From assembly GCA_963921195.1 (NCBI GenBank), contig OY992540.1, positions 176,423,896-176,487,895 of the forward strand: a DNA stretch of 64,000 nucleotides, given 5' to 3'. A model generated the notes under the pieces. It saw only the letters and a program-made list of their open reading frames with translations. It had not been told where the DNA came from and did no database searches. The stretch's first letter is position 1, and every line of letters begins with the position of its first letter. Below are positions 53,611 to 63,881 of this stretch, piece after piece. The DNA comes from Pegoplata infirma (lineage: Eukaryota; Arthropoda; Insecta; Diptera; Anthomyiidae). The position numbers and the translations under genes are program-made.

Positions 53611-53698
53611 TGAAGAATACAAAGAAAAGAAAGATGGCACCCACATAACAAAACAGCATACATTTTATTTGGGTTTTTTCCGATTGGTTTTTACGCAC
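50093..53698 (-). CDS. LINE ORF2: endonuclease, reverse transcriptase, RNase H
   Basis: 1201-codon open frame. The first ~29 codons come from the flanking V3 sequence and start at a GTG, so the true start is lost; element sequence begins near WLDLVFIQEPW. Endonuclease residues: QEPW (about 37-40), CDANAHHSIWGS, SFSDHRYIEF; the N-terminal Asn motif is missing. RT: DFRPISLSSFLLKTMERM, FLDIEGAFNNV, GTPQGGVLSPLLWNL, VVAYADDVAIAV (YADD about residue 661), KYLGVFLDRKLNF. RNase H at about 920-1040: FYTDGS, YQAEMLAIKE, IYTDSQAAV, WVPGHRDIPGNCKADELA, all catalytic acids present. A cysteine/histidine motif CRSC...EHFICHC closes the protein near 1137-1160. There are no internal stops, so the copy is recent, but it cannot be autonomous. 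Confidence 0.93.
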   Translation of the reverse strand: MRKNQSEKTQIKCMLFCYVGAIFLFFVFFTWLDLVFIQEPWVRGGRVCGLKTPGFKLVVAKGEGSPRACILAKNGLNIFFLSTFSDMDVTAASLELHGRSIWLASAYFPNPGSIPPEKVVGLIRESESRGHQLVVCCDANAHHSIWGSTDTNDRGESLLEFLLSTNLYICNKGGEPTFVTSTRQEVLDVTLVSDTLSDRIDDWRVLEEHSFSDHRYIEFLLRERAPVETVSRNLRRTNWVKYRETFSLLLDEVPLSEPHSLAEIDCLVDHITNVCNRCLDASCPSAKPRGKKKPPWWSNELQTSRDSCRKLFNKAKFSRADEDWSAYRLQLKSYKKMIRNAKCDSWKNFCGKIEDVSEASRLRKVLASSPCTLGYLKDPNGVWSSSSGESLDLLLNTHFPGNSMTPFQALERSDAQASEIASEIINMPTLIWAIKSFRPYKSQGPDGIIPAELQQVSDYIAPLLYNLYTACINWSYIPLKWRDTRVVFIPKAGKSSHTAPKDFRPISLSSFLLKTMERMIDSYLRRVIDPRLLSTKQHAYSKGRSTETALHELVGTIERSLSVKEYTMVAFLDIEGAFNNVIPESIILALSGLGVKREIVLMVESLLASRRITSELGASVISRFVNRGTPQGGVLSPLLWNLALNSMLLSLEARGCHVVAYADDVAIAVKGKHLPTLRDILQGSLKDLSKWARDCGLGVNPSKTEIVLFTRKNKIPAFDPISLDGTEITFSDGAKYLGVFLDRKLNFRRNIEERVRKATIALYSCKRAIGKRWGFSPQVVHWIYTAVVRPILLYGIIVWWPALETKANCVFITKVQRMASMCITGALRTTPTAALEILLHLIPLDILGRQYAAASAIRLNSTLQWRSSDCGHSAILKKITITQNVDCAPSLSLFERHFTTMIPSRESWMGDTPGSGATINFYTDGSRLHEQVGFGVYSEELGLSLARRLPDHCSVYQAEMLAIKEVADWLSCNVLSTTAVNIYTDSQAAVKSLDSMFLKTRSALNCRTSLNEMAKQFNIRLIWVPGHRDIPGNCKADELARLGTTLQVPTELECVGMPLETCKQNLRLCSATETNQRWANGWTCETTRLIWPSLNQGRTSELISLPRGEISTVVSIITGHCLIGKHAERLNVPSNDFCRSCMDEEELETIEHFICHCPALSGQRLASLGSRELYDLSDLSYVKIQHLRSFIRSSNWFNDRD

Positions 53699-54667
53699 GC
53701 TTATGTGAGCGCTATATTATACACACTTGTTATCTCATTTATCCACTTATTTTCTTTCGTTCAAGAAAATTTTTCCAAAAACATATATTTTGTTAATATT
53801 AAATTTAATAAATTGTAATTTAATTTATTTATATATTATTTATTTGTTATAAAAATAATTCCTTCTGCAACCCGCACGACCAACTCGTTAGACACATTCG
53901 TTTGCAATAAAAATTTCTAGAAAAAAAAGATTTAAAAAAAAAAAACTAAAAACAACTACATAAATCAACTATTGCTACAATGTAGTATAGTTTTTGTATT
54001 TATTTTTTGAAACTACTACAAAAAAAGTTGTTTGAGATTTTTTCATACAAAAACGACCGAAATTGTAGTTAAAAACAACAACTACTACTTACTACACAAA
54101 CGACTGTCATGTAGTAACTGCAATAATTTTCTGAGTGTACATACTTTTTGAAACATTGCAAATTAATTCTTTTTTTTATAAATCAATTTTACCAAAGCAT
54201 TTCGTTTTGCTTTTATTCCAGACAAATTTTGATCAGTAGCGGTGAAAATTTGAAATGAACTATTAAAAAAACAAAGGTAAATACAATCAATTTATTTTGT
54301 TTAACATTTTATTAATATAATTTTTTTCTTCTATAATTCAAGATAAATACACCAAAAAATTTTAATTTCATGTCGAAATTCTATACAACCAACTGAAATG
54401 TATTGTTTTTTAAATAAATAAATATCAATCACTTAAACGTTTAAGAAATTTTTTAAATAAAATTTCAGGCAAGTGTAGTAAAAACAACTGCATACCGTCT
54501 TTTGTAGTAGTTTTTACTCCATTTTGTAGTTGAAAATCAATAGTTAAAAACAACAACATGTTCAGTTGTTTTTACCGTAATATGTAGTGGACCCCTTTCA
54601 ACAACAAAATGTAGTCAAAACAACTGTCTTTTGTAGTAGATTTTACCGACATACTTTTTTGAGTGTA

Positions 54668-54830
54668 GATAGGATTGGAAGTTAGACCCAGAAGGTCGTT
54701 AAGAAAAATAAGAAAAAGTGTAGGAGATAGAAAAGAAAAAGTGTAGGTTAAATTGCGGTGGTCAAGGGGAGATATTTTTTAATTGCAGAAAGATGAGACT
54801 TAACATTTGTAACAAAATATACCTGAAATC
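54668..54830. other. Spacer right of V2
   Basis: Short sequence with GAAAAAGTGTAGG repeated twice (54,714-54,748); nothing else recognised. Confidence 0.35.
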
Positions 54831-56425
54831 CATCGTGGTGTTTTTGGCGGTTAAAGTAAAAATTTATGTGAAGACTTAATTTAAAACGACCCTCCTTAAA
54901 ATTTGGACGGAGATCAAAATAGTCGGTTTCCATTATTTTGGAGAGTAACATATGTAGTTTTCATAAACCAATTACATTTGCAATTTATATGGGTAATTTT
55001 GTTACGGAAGAGCCCAAAGCTGACTTTGGAGTTTCGATTTTCCAAATGCTGTATACAAATTTGAAAAATTACTTTGTTTTAAACGATTCTTGTTAAAATT
55101 TGAATAGAGAAAATCGGTTTCCATGATTTTGAAGAGTTAGATGTGTACTTTTTGGAAAATATTTGGGGAATTCCAGGCAAAATCACTCACTTTTAGACCC
55201 AATTAACTTTTTTGGATATGTTTTATTATTTATTAAATGTATTAAATGCAACTTGCACTCAAATTTTCAGCCTTTTATACTAAGTTGGTTGAGTAATCAA
55301 TTTTTAAAATGGCGTTTTTTCAAAAAAATTAAAAATGGAAATTTTCAATTAATTTTTAGAAAAAAAATATGAAAAAATTATTCGAAGTAATTATCACTTA
55401 TTTTTTAACGTTTAAAAACTAAAATTAAATTTTTGAAAAAGTCCAAAACCTTAGATTTTTTTTAAAAAGTCTAAGAATTCTATTCTAAATTACACAATTT
55501 TTAAGCCATAATTCAAGATGAGAGCACAATTCGTTCTATTTTTTTCAGATTTTGAAAATTGCAGTTTTTTTTAGACTCTGGTATATTTTATATCGTGCTC
55601 CAAAATAATTAAATTGGTAGATATTGACCCTAACTTACCCTAGGTACATTCATTTGTGGGTAAAAATATGTCTAATAAAAATTTGGGTTGATCGGACATG
55701 GGTAATGCGTGCCGCATCGGCCTTGAATTAAAAAAAAACGGATTACAACGAAAAACATGATTTTTTTCTGTTTTCTCAATTTTTTGGTATTTTAAATTAA
55801 ATTTGATTTCATGTGATTACAGAATTTTGATTTGGAGTAAAATGCCTCTCTAATAAGGTACTAAAAACTAAAATCGATTGAAAATCAGCCATCTTATTAA
55901 AACTTCCCCAGGCATCTAACGTGTGGCAGACCACTTAAATAAGGAATACAATCCGATTCATGAAATTCATTGAAATTTTCTACTGTAATAACATTTTTTT
56001 ATTCTTCAAGTTCAAATGTAATAAGATGACAAGTATTTTTCATATTATATTTTGCTAACATGTTTTAAATTAATGCTAAAAATGCCTGTACTTTTAAATA
56101 CTCGTTTGAAATCTCCATTTTTAACTCTTCAAAATCATGGAAACCGATTGTATCCATTAAAATTTTAACGAGGGTCGTTTAAAATAAAGTAATTTCACAA
56201 ATTTGTATACAGCATTTGGAAAATCGAAACTTCAAAGTCGGCTTTGGGCTCTTCTGTAATGAAATTACCCATATAAATTGCAAATGTAATTGGTTTATGA
56301 AAACTACATATCTTACTCTACAAAATAATGGCCACCGACTCTTTTGATCTCCGTCCAAATTTAAACGAGGGTCGTTTTAAGTCTTCACATAAATTTTTAC
56401 TTTAACCGCCAAAAACACCACGATG
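54831..56425. mobile_element. Foldback element, about 310-bp arms
   Basis: Left arm 54,831-55,140 and right arm 56,121-56,425 are reverse complements with moderate divergence (CATCGTGGTGTTTTTGGCGG outermost; TTTCCATGATTTTGAAGAG innermost). The roughly 1-kb AT-rich loop has no recognised gene. Confidence 0.8.
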
Positions 56426-56429
56426 TCTT

Positions 56430-56713
56430 AGACTTAGGCTAAAAATTTGTATGAAGGAAATGTTTACTTTCTTATTCTGCAAAATAAAACTTATATAGCA
56501 TTTTTTGGAAAAAACTTATATTTTAAGAGTTATGACACATAAATGCTTTGTAGTGCTTTTAGGTCACTTTTAGGGTCAAAAGTTCAAATCGACTGGCCTG
56601 TATGCAACCGAGAGATCCAGTTCTTGCACAGATATTATTTTTTATGCCCAATCAGAAACCGCCGCACAGTGCCACATTTGGCCAATCTAGGACGACAAAA
56701 ATCCAATTTTAAT
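56430..56713. other. Old repeat flanking the Tc1-type element
   Basis: The word CACAGTGCCACATTTGGCC (56,674-56,692) recurs inverted at 62,105-62,135, so this is part of a dispersed old element. The open frame 56,543-56,761 crosses the next element's boundary and is not credible. Confidence 0.4.
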
Positions 56714-56930
56714 TACCTAAGACAAATAATTATATGTGCATTTTTTTATATTGAGTTATAGGAAAGAAAAGATTTTTTTTTTTATGTTTGGTTAATATTT
56801 TATTATGTTTATATATAAGCATTAAAATCATAAACATTTTAATTTTATAACTTATTTTTTAAAACTGAAAATAACGAAAAAGGAAATACTTCATGTATTT
56901 TCTATAGAAAATAATTATACATATGTGCAT

Positions 56931-57911
56931 TAGGGGTATAACCAAAATAAGAACCTATCATTACGGTATCGGCAATGTTATACTGATATTAAAAATCGAT
57001 ATCAGGGGTCATTTCGGTCCAAAAACCTTCGGCACCGAATACAATTTCTAAAACACCAAACATTTTTTTTTAATTTTTATTACAAAGTAAAAAAATTAAA
57101 ACAAGCTGTATTAAATAACTTATACATTATTGTTGTACATTATAAACTTTAAATTGAGAGTTCGTGTTGATTTACAGAACGGAAAAATGCCTTGAACAAC
57201 TTTCACCGCCCGCTCAGCGCATATATTACTGCGCTGCTGTTTAAAAATTATTGATGGCTCCTTAACCCAGTGTCGAAGAAAACAGTTGTGAGCGTTATTA
57301 AATGTATCCAATGACTGACTTAAAATTTCAAAGTTTTTTTCATCATAAAAATGAAAATAATACACATTTTAACGCATATGTTTTATAATGGGAATCCTTC
57401 CCTTTCTCTAGTTTCCAGAAGCAGATAACGCAGAGAAAACTTACAATAACATTACATAAAATTGTTTGTTTTTTTAGTTTGACTATTGATTTTTTTTGGT
57501 GGGAGTCCTTCCCCAAAAAATATTTGTGGGAACATCTAAGAAGTTAATATTAATAAAAATATATGTATTTTTACGTTATATTTTTGTCGCATAAATTGTA
57601 ATAAAAATTTTTATGGTGGGTATTCTTCCCTTGTACCGCTTTTTTGGTTTCTTTTTTGGAATGCAAGGAATCGCCATTTCATAAAAAAAACACGAAATGC
57701 AAAGACCAGCATGGCTTTCGACGTTAGAATTATGGATTTCCTGTAAAACTGAAAAAAATTATAAGCTAAAACTTCATCGCGATCGGTGCCGAACCTTTTT
57801 GAACGCTTGCGAAAAAAGGAAGGCACATTTCTTCATATTTTTGTATGCTCTATCTCACTATGATAGGTCCTTTTTGATATTTGCAAAAAAATGCAAATGG
57901 TTATATCCCTA
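56931..57911. mobile_element. 981-bp hAT element
   Basis: Ends TAGGGGTATAACCA and TGGTTATATCCCTA, flanked by ATGTGCAT (56,923-56,930; 57,912-57,919). The minus-strand frame 57,120-57,365 is unrecognised and could be a transposase fragment. Confidence 0.85.
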
Positions 57912-58104
57912 ATGTGCATAGAAGAAAATTCCTACATATTCTTTTTGATTTGCAATGTAATTAAGTATTTTGTGAAAATTTGTGTTCGCCTTGTGTATTT
58001 AAACTTTTTTAAGCCTAGGAGGCATAAAACCCGCCAAGGTTTTTAATGTACCAATACTCCTTGTCCCCCGTTTTGTCAGTCAGTATTTAAAGTTAAAGTC
58101 CTTT

Positions 58105-58330
58105 AATGGTCTTGTACGGCTTTGACTTTGAAATGACCTTGGCACAAAAGGTCCTAAAGAGGAATTTAATTGGGTGAAGGTCTGGACTAATGGCTGACCT
58201 CTTCAATTTTGGTATGTTGTGCGCATATAGGAAGTTTTTTGTCAAACGAGTGACATGGATTTGAGCGTTATCTTGTGAGAATGCCCAATTATCTCCATAC
58301 AGTTCGGTAGCAAAGTCTATTAAATGGTCC
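58105..58330 (-). pseudogene. Inverted copy of the Tc-type transposase C-terminal part
   Basis: The complement of 58,105-58,330 corresponds to 58,745-58,965 on the plus strand (shared words: GAATGCCCAATTATCTCCA and complement; TTGGCA/GGTCCTAA blocks) with about 15-20% difference by eye. It encodes the region around the last catalytic residues but is broken by stops. Confidence 0.65.
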
Positions 58331-58529
58331 CCAACAAGTAAAAATATATTTTTGCACTATTTTTATTGGAAACAAATAATATTCAAACCCTTCTTCATGA
58401 TCCAAATGCATCTTATTCCATGACGGATTCGAAACTGTGCTTTCGAAAATTGCACGTTTGGCGGAAATGTGTTAAATCTTTACAAGAGAAGTGGTGACCA
58501 TCAGGGCAGTCTTAATTTAACTTTTTTTC

Positions 58530-58975
58530 ATCTTATTTAGTGATAAAAAAAGTTTAATTTGGATGGCAATGACCGTCAACACCAATATTGGAGAGATTTA
58601 AGACAGCCGCGCCAAACGTGCTATTTGCAAAATCACGGTTGCGAATCCGTAATGGTATGGGGTGCATTTGGATGAAGAGGACGGTTCCGAATATGATTTG
58701 CCCATACTAAAAATAATGTAACAATATAATTTTACTTGTTCGGGAACATTTAATAGACTTTTCTACCGAACCGTGTGGAGATAATTGGGCATTCCACCAA
58801 GACAACGCTCCAATCCATGTAACTGGTTTGACAAAAAACCTGTTTAATGCGCCCAGCATACCAGTATTGAAGTGGCCAGGCATTAGTCCTGACATAAACC
58901 TAACTAAATTCCTCCTTAGGACCCTTTCTGCCAAGGTCGTTTCAAGGTCAAAGCGGTACACTACGCGCTAAGGAC
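58530..58975 (+). pseudogene. Tc1/Tc3-type DDE transposase remnant
   Basis: Reading in changing frames gives KKFNLDGNDRQHQYWRDLRQ, then ESVMVWGAFG, FHQDNAPIHVTGLTKNLFNA and IPVLKWPGISPDIN. FNLDG follows the first catalytic D block, QDNAPIHV holds the second D, and the SPDIN block leads to the final E, which has been replaced (NLTKFLL instead of the usual N-x-E-N-x-W). Several stops (after GAFG and beyond) make it dead. Confidence 0.75.
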
Positions 58976-59342
58976 TTAAATTTGCGATATTGACGAAACG
59001 AGGAGAAAATGGAATTGGCACATTAAAAAACTTGATTGGTTTTATGACTCGTAGTCTTAAACAAGTATAAATATTCATTAAATATTCATATAACCTAATT
59101 ATATTGTATATCAAAAAGAAAATATATGAATTATCCTTTATGCACATATAATTATTTTCTATGAAGTATATTTTCATTCCTTATTTTCTGTATTAAAAAA
59201 TAAAGTTTAAAATTAATGTTTTTATGATTTTAAAGCTTACTTAAAAACATAACAAAATATCAACCAAACTTGAAAAAATATTTTGTTTTCTTTCCTATAA
59301 CTCAATATAATACAGTGCACATATAATTATTTGTCTTAGGTA

Positions 59343-62253
59343 TATTGACTTGAAATTCGGTATAAATGTTCGTTTTGACTTCGAAAATAACATTATGAAA
59401 AATGTGGGAGGCCGGTTAAGGGCCACGCCCCACAGTGGAAGATGGACGCGCATCGTAACAAAATCAAAATTGTCAGCGATTTGATCGGTTGAGCATGGAT
59501 TTGATAAAAGACATCCTAGGGGATAGAAAACCATTCATAAAATATTTATATGTCATTTACTTTGACCAGGGCGTCTCTCCAAAGTCCAAACATTTTCAAG
59601 TTTTTTTAAAAAATTAAAATTTTTTGGAAACTTTTTTTAAATGATTGAGTAAAACTATTTCTAAGTCAGCTAACATCCTGAAATTTTAACACAGCTTTCA
59701 CAATATATGTAGCTAAATAAAACTGCCCTTATGAGCTAAAACTTTAAACCGCGTTATTCGTTAATTGACTGCCAAATATTGTCATTTTTTGAGAAATGTG
59801 TAAAAAAGTCTCTTAATTATAGACTGCATCTTTTGTGGAACCTTGTGGATACAGACAAACTCAATATGGGGTGAAACTAGAGGTATTTATCTAAACGAGG
59901 AACTTTATTTCTTCTGCAGTAACTTGCAGTAAAATTCAGGATAAGGCTCCAAAGTAGGGTCCATAAAAAGAAAAAAAAACTTATATATATTTATTTTTTA
60001 AATTTTTATTTTTCGAAATTATTAAATATCAGCTTCAACCTATTTAGATATTTACAAAAAAAAATTGGTGATGCTGCATAGGCTTGAGAAACTAACTAAA
60101 TACCCAGCAAAATTTGGCATTACTAGTAATGGGATTTGTAATCCGGAACAAATGTTAATAAGTAGTTACTTGTTGAAACACTAATTATTTTAACAAGGGC
60201 GTGAGACGAAAATAAATAGTGATGAGAATTAAGATAAATAAGTACTTAGTTACTCTCGTTTTACTAAAAAGGAGTAAAAAAACATTACCAATAAAAAGTA
60301 AAATAGCTATTTACCAAATGGAAGTAATACATATATTTAAGTGTTAAAAATAAAAAAAGTTAAAAATTGTCAAATTTTTAATGAGTTAAGTAATTCGACA
60401 CAGCAAAATTTATAATCTCAATGTATGGATGGTGGACAATGAGTCCTACTGTACATAAGGTCCTGACACACGGAAGTGAGATTATTCAAAACTCGGTGTT
60501 ACCAGTTGGTAATAAAAATATTTTGAACTATATAAGCAATTCATTAACTAATTTATACAATTTAAATATTAGGTCAGTTATCAGAAGAATCGTTAGAAAG
60601 GTCGCATAAATATTTTAAGATTTACAAAAGCAATTTTAGCAGAAAAAATTCAAGAATAAACAATCTAAAAGATATTTTTCAAAAATTTATGGTAGAATCA
60701 GATCCAAAAATTTCCATTTTACGTGAAGAAACATCGAACTTCGTAAAAAAGGTTCCTTGTCCAAAGGAACCAACTAATACAAAAGAATTATTTTTTTTTT
60801 GTTATTTATTACGATATTGCATTATCGTGTCTATGTTAATTTGTTTTTTAATGTTTTAATCCTGTTATTATTCATTTTTGGTTTATTACTATTATTTATT
60901 TATTATAAATCAAAAAAATAAAATTGATAAAAAAGTCATACGTGCCGGATATTTTAGTGTAGGGTGAAAGGTAATGTTTGCAATTATTAAATTTATCTTT
61001 TTTGTGCAATTTTAAATAGGTTTGATACAAGCAATTCCACTTATATATTTATATTGTCAGATTTGTTAACTAAAAAAATCGATACATTTGGTTATAATTT
61101 AACTCAATTTTTTATATGTATTTTTACTAATAATGTTTAATGATGTATATTTACTCTATCCGAATGACATTCAGTAATAATATATCAAAAATGTCAATGA
61201 TCTTAACATTTTTTTAGCATTTGTTCATATAAATAAATTAACCAACTTTGAATTCAATTTATATGTAGGGTGCAAGGAGGACAACAAACTTTGATTACAG
61301 CTTTAATTGCTTAAGGTCCCTAGTTTTTAGAATGCCTAATTTTGTTTTACAACTCCTAACCGTTTAGAAGATATAGTCAAAAAACTTCGATGCGCGCGTT
61401 TTCCATACAAACCGTCCACTGTGCGCCCACTTATTTTAAAATTTGTAATTTTGGTTATAATTTCTTTAAATTTAGTATATATACTCTCAATTACTGTAGA
61501 AATAATATCACAAAAAAGGGGGCGGTCAGACAACTGCCACGCCCACTTTTTAAAAATATGTTTAAAAAATATGCAAAAACATGGTTTACATATCGCCCCA
61601 CTGTAGTCGGCGTCGCAGACGGTCGTAAAAGTTAGCTATTGAAATAAGTACTATGGATATTGGTCAATATATCTGAAAAAGTCCAGCCACCAATACGCCC
61701 CACACACAAAAGTTGTATTCCATCAAAAAAAAAAAATATATATACTTTTCTTTTAAAAAATTTGTATTTTGTTAAAAATTTAATAAAAAATAGAAAAAAT
61801 TGTTTTAAAAAAAAATAAAAGATATGACTTAAAGCATTTAAATATCCTTTAAAATTACCAAAAAAGAGTGGATAAATATCTCTTTTTGTTCAAAAGTTAC
61901 AACAGTTTAAACTCGACTTAATTTATGCGTAATAATGTACCCTAGTTACAGGATTTTACAAGATGCAACTTTATGCACCCACCTGTTAGTAACGAACAGA
62001 ATTATCGATCTAATATGATTATTTCCGTGCTATTAGGAATGTTCTATAATACATACAAACATATCATGAAAATCGGGGAACTTTTTTTTTTTTATTTTTG
62101 TCGTGCTAGATTGGCCAAATGTGGCACTGTGCGCCGGTGGAGCGAACAAAAAAATACTTTTACAAATCCCATACATTTTTTGGGTGGTCTAGTGCAGGGG
62201 CCTCTTTATCGATTTTAGATATTTTTGCAATTACACGGGTAATTTTTTTTTTC
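59343..62253. other. Old, AT-rich interspersed sequence
   Basis: No intact gene. GC-richer words GGGCCACGCCCCACAGTGG (59,421-59,439), GGGGGCGGTCAGACAACTGC (61,518-61,537), CACGCCCACTTTTT and CGCCCCACTG (61,540-61,605) look like decayed parts of one dispersed element. 62,093-62,138 repeats 56,659-56,703 in reverse. 59,960-61,250 is AT-rich and featureless to me. Confidence 0.4.
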
Positions 62254-62256
62254 TTA

Positions 62257-62394
62257 TATGGGGTTCACACGACCTTAAACAAGTTGTTTAATAAAACATC
62301 AGTAACAGAATAAAAACGTAAGGGATACAGAATAAAGAATTTTTTAAAACACGTAGCCCTTAAACTCTCAAAAATAGCAAGAGTGAACCGCACA
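62257..62394. mobile_element. W4, 138-bp TTA-flanked MITE
   Basis: TATGGGGTTCACACG to GAGTGAACCGCACA between TTA (62,254-62,256; 62,395-62,397). Same interior words as W1 (CAGTAACAGAATAAAAACGT). Confidence 0.8.
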
Positions 62395-62397
62395 TTA

Positions 62398-63880
62398 CGC
62401 GTTCTTAAATTATTTTATAATATGACTGTGCCATTAATAAAACAAACAAAAAGTTTTTTCTGGATTCTGGTGTAGTGTTGTAAATTGTCGATACTTTTCG
62501 ATACTACACAATACTACTCGATACTTTTGAATTGAGTACTCGATACTACTCAATACTTTTTCAATTTTGTTTAGAATTAACTTTTTTTATCAGAAAAAAC
62601 ATTTAATTTCGTTATATTTACGTTACAGAGTATATAAAAAAACGAAAGCTAATTAAAAAAATTTAAAACTTATAGATAAACAGGCCTATTCACAGTTATG
62701 ACTGGTTATGACTAATTTTATTATTTTCAAACTTCATATTCCCTGTGTTTGCTGTAAACAAAATCATAAAAAGTCTCAAAATTTAAAATTATATGTCAAT
62801 TTTGAGACGATGCACATAGGGGCAAAATGTAATGTTTTGTGGCATCAATTAAACCGCTGAATTTTTATAGACGTTATGCACACCATTCCAAAGAGCATTA
62901 TTTAAGGATTAAATTGATGTAAAAACATGAAAGACTTTCTTAGCAAAATTGCGAAAAATTTCGCAAAAACGAAAAATAATAATAATTTGTAAGTAAAAAA
63001 TTTGTGTATGCTTGAATTTTAATATATGGCTATGTATAGCGTTAAACAATTACTGTATTGAAATAACATACATATGAAGCATTCCACACCAAATATTCTG
63101 CTAAAAAAAGTTATGCCGTATGAAGATAAAATCGGACATTAAAATGAAAATAAATAAAAAATTAATGTTTTTTTTAATAAAAGGGCCTTGTAGATATAGT
63201 ATAATAAGTGTTAAACATTTCACTTTCCTAATATTATACAATAATGTGGTATAAAACGCATGCGTATGAGTAATATAAATAAATAAAAAGAAATTGGGTG
63301 AGTAGGTTATCATTTTTACTAACAATTTATTTAACATGCTGAGATGAAGCAAACAACTCAACTTTAAGTGGATGAGTCATGTGTGATGCAGTGTTTTTTT
63401 TGCGCGTGACTGACTTTTGACCCACGTTTCAATTATGCAAATATATAAAAAAAAATATTAATTTCCGTAAAAAATCGCGATCGCGGCATCTAAATATTTT
63501 ATAAAAAAAATCAGAACTTGTATGCACCAAAAGAAACAAATTTAAGGGATAATACCTACAAAAAACAAAAAACCATTTTTTGTGGTCACTCTAGTGATCA
63601 AATTATAACTTTAATATATTAAAAAAAAATAACAAAAAAATTACCAAAAAAAAAGGTAATATTTTAAAATGCAACTGCACATTGCGGGCTCATTTTGAGC
63701 AAGTTTTAATAAGTGATTCTTGTAAAGAATTATGCCACTTACCACTGTATAAAAGTAACTAAGGATAATGTAGGATAATTCTCCACTTTTTGACCTTCAA
63801 AGTTAGGTTTTGAATAATTTCATAAAAAAAATGTCAATGCAATTTGATCAGCATGAACGCAAATTGTTTGTGCTAAAGCT
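62398..63880. other. AT-rich region with a CGATACT cluster
   Basis: 62,480-62,560 is a run of CGATACTACTC/CGATACTTTT words, a decayed short tandem repeat. 63,380-63,430 (GCGCGTGACTGACTTTTGAC) resembles the CTCACG-rich hAT edges weakly. No gene seen. Confidence 0.4.
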
Positions 63881-63881
63881 A

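Larger units (their letters stand above)
48950..54137 (-). mobile_element. V3, V element inserted inside V2 in reverse
   Basis: CACTCAAAAAAGTATGTCGG to TAATTTTCTGAGTG, between TA 48,948-48,949 and 54,138-54,139. V2 reads ACAGGTA on one side and TACATACTTTT on the other, as V1 reads continuously at 918-934. It contains the hAT MITE (49,504-49,987) and the LINE (50,000-53,610). Confidence 0.88.
44763..54665 (+). mobile_element. V2, V element expanded by nested insertions
   Basis: CACTCAGAAAATTATTGCAG after TA (44,761-44,762) to CTTTTTTGAGTG before TA (54,666-54,667). Its own sequence is 44,763-45,136, 46,093-46,108, 48,859-48,947 and 54,140-54,665, in the same order as V1. Insertions: Z7 (with H3 inside), U (with a hAT inside), X, and V3 (with a hAT MITE and a LINE inside). 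Confidence 0.85.
56716..59340. mobile_element. Tc1/mariner-type element, broken
   Basis: Inverted ends CCTAAGACAAATAATTATAT (then GTGCA..., TATTGAGTTATAGGAAAG) and complement at 59,282-59,340, flanked by TA (56,714-56,715; 59,341-59,342). It contains a hAT (56,931-57,911) and two oppositely oriented pieces of transposase. TIR length and TA duplication suit Tc1/mariner. Confidence 0.85.

Noticed and set aside
59421..61605. Possible CpG-rich promoter or gene around GGGGGCGG and CGCCC words
   Set aside because: The words are isolated in AT-rich DNA with no open frame; decayed repeat is more likely.
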